Shown here: positions 61,401 to 64,000 of the stretch, one piece after another
How the letters are laid out: the number at the start of each line of letters is the position of its first letter
How positions within the stretch are numbered: the first letter of the stretch is position 1
NCBI RefSeq assembly: GCF_000426525.1
Contig: NZ_AUFN01000010.1
Span: 248,001 to 312,000 of the forward strand
Length of the DNA: 64,000 bases
From: Nocardioides alkalitolerans DSM 16699
Lineage (GTDB): Bacteria; Actinomycetota; Actinomycetes; Propionibacteriales; Nocardioidaceae
Direction of reading: 5' to 3'
Notes under the pieces: generated by a model
Told to the model about the DNA's origin: nothing
The model's input: the letters and a program-made list of their open reading frames with translations, nothing else
Database searches by the model: none
Made by a program: the position numbers and the translations under genes

Positions 61401-61436
61401 CCGACGGCCCGGCGGCGCTTGCTGCCGGGCCGTCGG
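61401..61436 (+). terminator. Intrinsic hairpin terminator
   Basis: CCGACGGCCCGGC and GCCGGGCCGTCGG form a perfect 13-bp stem with a 10-nt loop, 21 nt after the GerMN lipoprotein stop. Confidence 0.88.
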
Positions 61437-61459
61437 CATGTCCGGGTCAGCACGCTCGT

Positions 61460-61640
61460 CCGGTGGAGGAGGGGCGGGCGCGGGGCTGCCGGTGGGTGTG
61501 GAGCGAGCGCGCCTGGTAGGTGAGGAGCGGGCGCGGTGCTGCCGGTGGGTGAGGGGCGGGCGCAGCCTGCGCGATGGGTGAGGGGCGAGCGCAGCGCGTC
61601 CGGTGGGTAAGGAGCGAGCGCAGCGAGCGTCTCGAAGCCA
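61460..61640. repeat. Degenerate tandem intergenic repeats
   Basis: Several imperfect units of the form GGTGGGTGAGGAGCGAGCGC, spaced about 25-40 nt, run through this spacer, ending in GAGCGTCTCGAAGCC. They look like decayed copies of the repeat seen at 63250-63432. No gene is present. Confidence 0.7.
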
Positions 61641-61701
61641 CGCGCGCCCCCGGGGCATGACGGCACACCCCAACGACGATGGGTGTCGTTGAGGTGTGCG
61701 G

Positions 61702-63156
61702 TCAGGCGGGTACGACGCGCGGTGGGTCAGGCGGCGCGGTCAGGCTGGCGGTCTCGCGGGAGCTGGATCGTGCCGTGCGGGTCGACCAGGTACTGCTGGT
61801 CGTGGGGCTGGTCCAGACGAACGACCCGTCGGGCAGGCGGCGGTAGCGCCACCGTCTCTCGGGTCCTGCGCCGCTCATCGACGGGTGCGTCTTGACCCGG
61901 TGATGTCGCCGGCAGAGTGGGGCGAGGTTGGCGGTGGATGTCTGGCCCGGTGGCCCGCCGTCCTCTGCTCGGACGTACTCGTCGACGTGGTCGAGGTCGC
62001 AACCCCGTGCCGGCCTCATGCAGTGCGGGAAGACACAGGTGAGCCTCGTGAGGCGGACGCGTTCAGCGATCCGGTCGGGAATCTCGTACGCGTCGACCGC
62101 GACCTGGTCACGCAGGTCGATGACCGGCTTCACCACCACCTGGGTCGAGGTGGCGCGGCACCACTCCCGGACCTGCTCGGCGAGCACGAAGCTCCTGGTC
62201 TTCTCGACCCGGGCCAGGTCGACGCCACCGCAGACGTTCGGGTCCAGGTCGGTCAGCGCAGCCTCGGCGAGGTGCACGTTGAGCACGACCTGGCGCGCCT
62301 TCGACCGCGTCGCGGCCGGCGCGGCCGCGTCGTCGTCGGCGGCGCAGCCGCTGAGGTCCAGCGTCGTCTGGCGCCGGGCGATCTCCCCGACTGCGGATGA
62401 CCGTCGTGCGTCGAGGGAGTTCAGCGACCCCGCGATCGCGAGGTCGGCGGCGACCCGGGATACGGCGCTCTCCAGGTCGAGGGCATCGGCGAGGTCGAGG
62501 GTGCCGGACACCGCCACTACGCCGCGGGCGGGGTCGATCTGGCCCTGGAGGTCGATGTCGAAGCGCCGCGTAGCGTCGGAGTCGGCGCGGTCGAGCTCGG
62601 CCTTCTCGGGGTCGAAGCGGGCGATGGCTTCGGCGACCAGCTTCTGCGCGGTCACTAGGCCGGTCTTGTGCGCGACCGGGGCGAGGTGGCGGTCGACGAA
62701 CGCCGCGCCCTCGACCGTGAGCTGGGTGGTCTCCTGCGCGATCTTCCGAGCCCGCCACACCGGCAGTACGCCAGCGGTCACCCGGTTCCAGAGCCGCGGG
62801 AGGCGGTGGCGCAGCTCGACCGCGTCACCGACCAGCCGGCGACCGGAGTCGGTCGACAGACCGAGGGCGGCGGCGATCTCCACGACGCAGAACTCTGACA
62901 CCAGCGGCGCGCCCGGCCCGCCGAGCTCCCCGAACACGTCCGCGCCCGGGAGCAGGTGCGCGTCGCCACGGAGCAGCCCGAACGGGCCGTACTGGTCGGC
63001 CACAACACCGCCCTCGGAGTGCGCGTCGGCCCAGTCGGTGACGGCGACGAGGACCTCGACCTCCGCTGTCCGCTGACGGGCCAGCGCCGCCCGGGCACCG
63101 TCGAGCAGCACAGCCGGGAAGGCGGTGCGCTCGGAGGTGACGGTGGGCTGGCTCAT
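61702..63156 (-). CDS. DUF222/HNH endonuclease-like protein
   Basis: 484 residues as read. DUF222 occupies most of the N-terminal 330 residues; the HNH domain has 'CVFPHCMRPARGCDLDHVDE', 'NLAPLCRRHHRVKTH' (Cys pairs and the catalytic His). Such proteins are abundant, repeated and rapidly decaying in Nocardioides-like genomes. After 'GSFVWTSP' the reading becomes Thr/Ser/Arg-rich, whereas the neighbouring frame gives 'HDQQYLVDPHG', the usual ending. A one-base loss in a C-run near 61810 therefore altered the tail. Catalytic residues lie before the shift. Confidence 0.85.
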   Translation of the reverse strand: MSQPTVTSERTAFPAVLLDGARAALARQRTAEVEVLVAVTDWADAHSEGGVVADQYGPFGLLRGDAHLLPGADVFGELGGPGAPLVSEFCVVEIAAALGLSTDSGRRLVGDAVELRHRLPRLWNRVTAGVLPVWRARKIAQETTQLTVEGAAFVDRHLAPVAHKTGLVTAQKLVAEAIARFDPEKAELDRADSDATRRFDIDLQGQIDPARGVVAVSGTLDLADALDLESAVSRVAADLAIAGSLNSLDARRSSAVGEIARRQTTLDLSGCAADDDAAAPAATRSKARQVVLNVHLAEAALTDLDPNVCGGVDLARVEKTRSFVLAEQVREWCRATSTQVVVKPVIDLRDQVAVDAYEIPDRIAERVRLTRLTCVFPHCMRPARGCDLDHVDEYVRAEDGGPPGQTSTANLAPLCRRHHRVKTHPSMSGAGPERRWRYRRLPDGSFVWTSPTTSSTWSTRTARSSSRETASLTAPPDPPRVVPA

Positions 63157-63249
63157 GCCTTGATTCTATTCGATCACCCGTTCGAACACTAGGGCTAGGA
63201 AGTGATCTGTGGAGAACTGTTTGACCAGGTCAAGCGGCCCTTAGCTGCC

Positions 63250-63432
63250 GAGAGGGGCACGTGGTTTCGAGACGGGCCCAGCGGCCCTCCTCAACCACCG
63301 CGGGCGTGGTTTCGAGACGCTCGCTGGCGCTCGCTCCTCAACCACCGAGGGACGCTCGCCCCTCAACCACCGAGAGACGCTCACTCCTCAACCACCGGAG
63401 CCGCCCTCGCTCCTCAACCACCGCGACAACCG
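63250..63432. repeat. Nocardioides-type intergenic repeats
   Basis: Units of GTGGTTTCGAGACG, a variable middle, and CTCCTCAACCACC recur at least four times, the later ones shortened to GAC/GAGACGCTC...CCTCAACCACCG. The unit is an imperfect palindrome (GGTGGTT ... AACCACC). It fills the gap between the HNH gene and rsmE; no gene is seen. Confidence 0.8.
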
Positions 63433-63446
63433 ACGAGCAGAGCGCC

Positions 63447-64000
63447 CTATCCCGCGCCCCAGCGCCGCGTGCGCGACAGCAGCGCGGCGGTGGCGACGAC
63501 GCCGGCGGTCGACGTGCGCAGCACCTCGTCGCCCAGCCGCACCGTCACCGCACCCACGGCCTCGAACGCGGCGAGCTCCTCGTCGGTGAGGCCGCCCTCC
63601 GGCCCGACGACCAGCGCAACGCGGAACGAAGGGGCGTCCGGGAGGGGCACGGAGACCAGCGGCGTCGTCGCGGCCTCGTGGAGCACGAGCACGACGTCGT
63701 ACGACGCGAGCAGCTCGGCGACCGCGGCGGTGGGAGCCAGCTCGTCGACGTCGGGGAACCAGGAGCGGCGCGCCTGCTTGGCGGCCTCCCGGGCCGTGGA
63801 GCGCCACTTGGCGAGCGACTTCGTGGCCCGCTCGCCGCGCCAGACGGCGACGCTGCGGGCGGCCGCCCAGGGCACGATGCGATCGACGCCGACCTCGGTG
63901 AGCACCTCGACGGCGAGCTCGCCCCGGTCGCCCTTCGGCAGGGCCTGCACGACGGTGACCGCCGGCGCGGGCCGCTCGTCGTCGTCGACGGCCACCACCT
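63447..64000 (-). CDS. rsmE: 16S rRNA m3U1498 methyltransferase RsmE (partial)
   Basis: The C-terminal 184 residues; the N-terminus lies beyond the right edge. SPOUT-fold motifs: 'VGVDRIVPWAAARSVAVWRG', 'KWRSTAREAAKQARRSWFPD', 'LVVGPEGGLTDEELAAFEAV' and 'VRLGDEVLRTSTAGVVATAA' (knot and SAM site). It methylates U1498 of 16S rRNA. In mycobacteria rsmE lies near phoH and dnaJ2, in line with the local order. Confidence 0.94.
   Translation of the reverse strand, partial: VVAVDDDERPAPAVTVVQALPKGDRGELAVEVLTEVGVDRIVPWAAARSVAVWRGERATKSLAKWRSTAREAAKQARRSWFPDVDELAPTAAVAELLASYDVVLVLHEAATTPLVSVPLPDAPSFRVALVVGPEGGLTDEELAAFEAVGAVTVRLGDEVLRTSTAGVVATAALLSRTRRWGAG

Overview
The window is high-GC actinobacterial DNA, most likely from the family Nocardioidaceae (Nocardioides or a close relative). 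Three things point there: frequent GTG starts with many 4-nt gene overlaps, several apparently leaderless promoters, and copies of the 'GTGGTTTCGAGACGCTCGC...CTCCTCAACCACC' intergenic repeat that I associate with that group. The backbone keeps the gene neighbourhood I know from Mycobacterium tuberculosis around Rv2343c-Rv2372c: dnaG, dgt, glyS, zur, uppS, recO, era, a deaminase-like gene, a CorC-type gene, ybeY, phoH and rsmE. Here it is interrupted by accessory genes and two mobile elements.

Left part (1-9.5 kb): the end of a desferrioxamine-type siderophore operon (desB fragment, desC, desD), a membrane acyltransferase, a large hybrid sensor kinase with two receiver domains and an HPt domain, and small conserved genes. 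At 9.5-13.9 kb a decayed 4.3-kb integrative element lies between an intact CAU tRNA and a 49-bp copy of its 3' half. It carries holin-like and truncated phage-like genes, three tandem paralogous Tat-exported proteins, and a wrecked tyrosine integrase. From 14 to 36.5 kb come a guanidine-III riboswitch with a Gdx/SugE exporter, tRNA-Asn, dnaG, dgt, an SH3-type secreted protein, dus, glyS, a Zur-controlled zinc uptake operon (znuA-znuC-znuB-zur), uppS, recO, a voltage-sensor-like protein, and leuA with a leucine leader peptide.

At 36.8-45.1 kb an 8.3-kb, visibly AT-richer element is inserted in a flavodoxin-like gene. It encodes a large serine integrase, a DUF3631-like ATPase, several tiny proteins and four related membrane-anchored proteins that share a W-[YR]-R-x-[KR]-x-[YF] motif. 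At its right end it carries a divergent 5' half of the same flavodoxin gene with its own promoter. This is fused in frame, across the attachment site, to the host 3' half. No capsid, tail, relaxase or transfer gene is visible, so a phage satellite or a defence/cargo island fits best.

The right part (45.4-64 kb) holds two septum-formation-type lipoproteins, era, a siderophore-interacting reductase, a second-type methionine aminopeptidase divergent from an XRE regulator, a tmsB-tmsA pair for 10-methyl branched fatty acids, and the deaminase-like/CorC/ybeY/phoH cluster. It ends with a HIT protein, a SigE-family sigma factor with GerMN/Gmad2 partners, a DUF222-HNH gene with a frameshifted tail, repeat-rich spacers, and rsmE cut by the window edge. 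Function calls rest on recognised motifs and context; no database search was possible.
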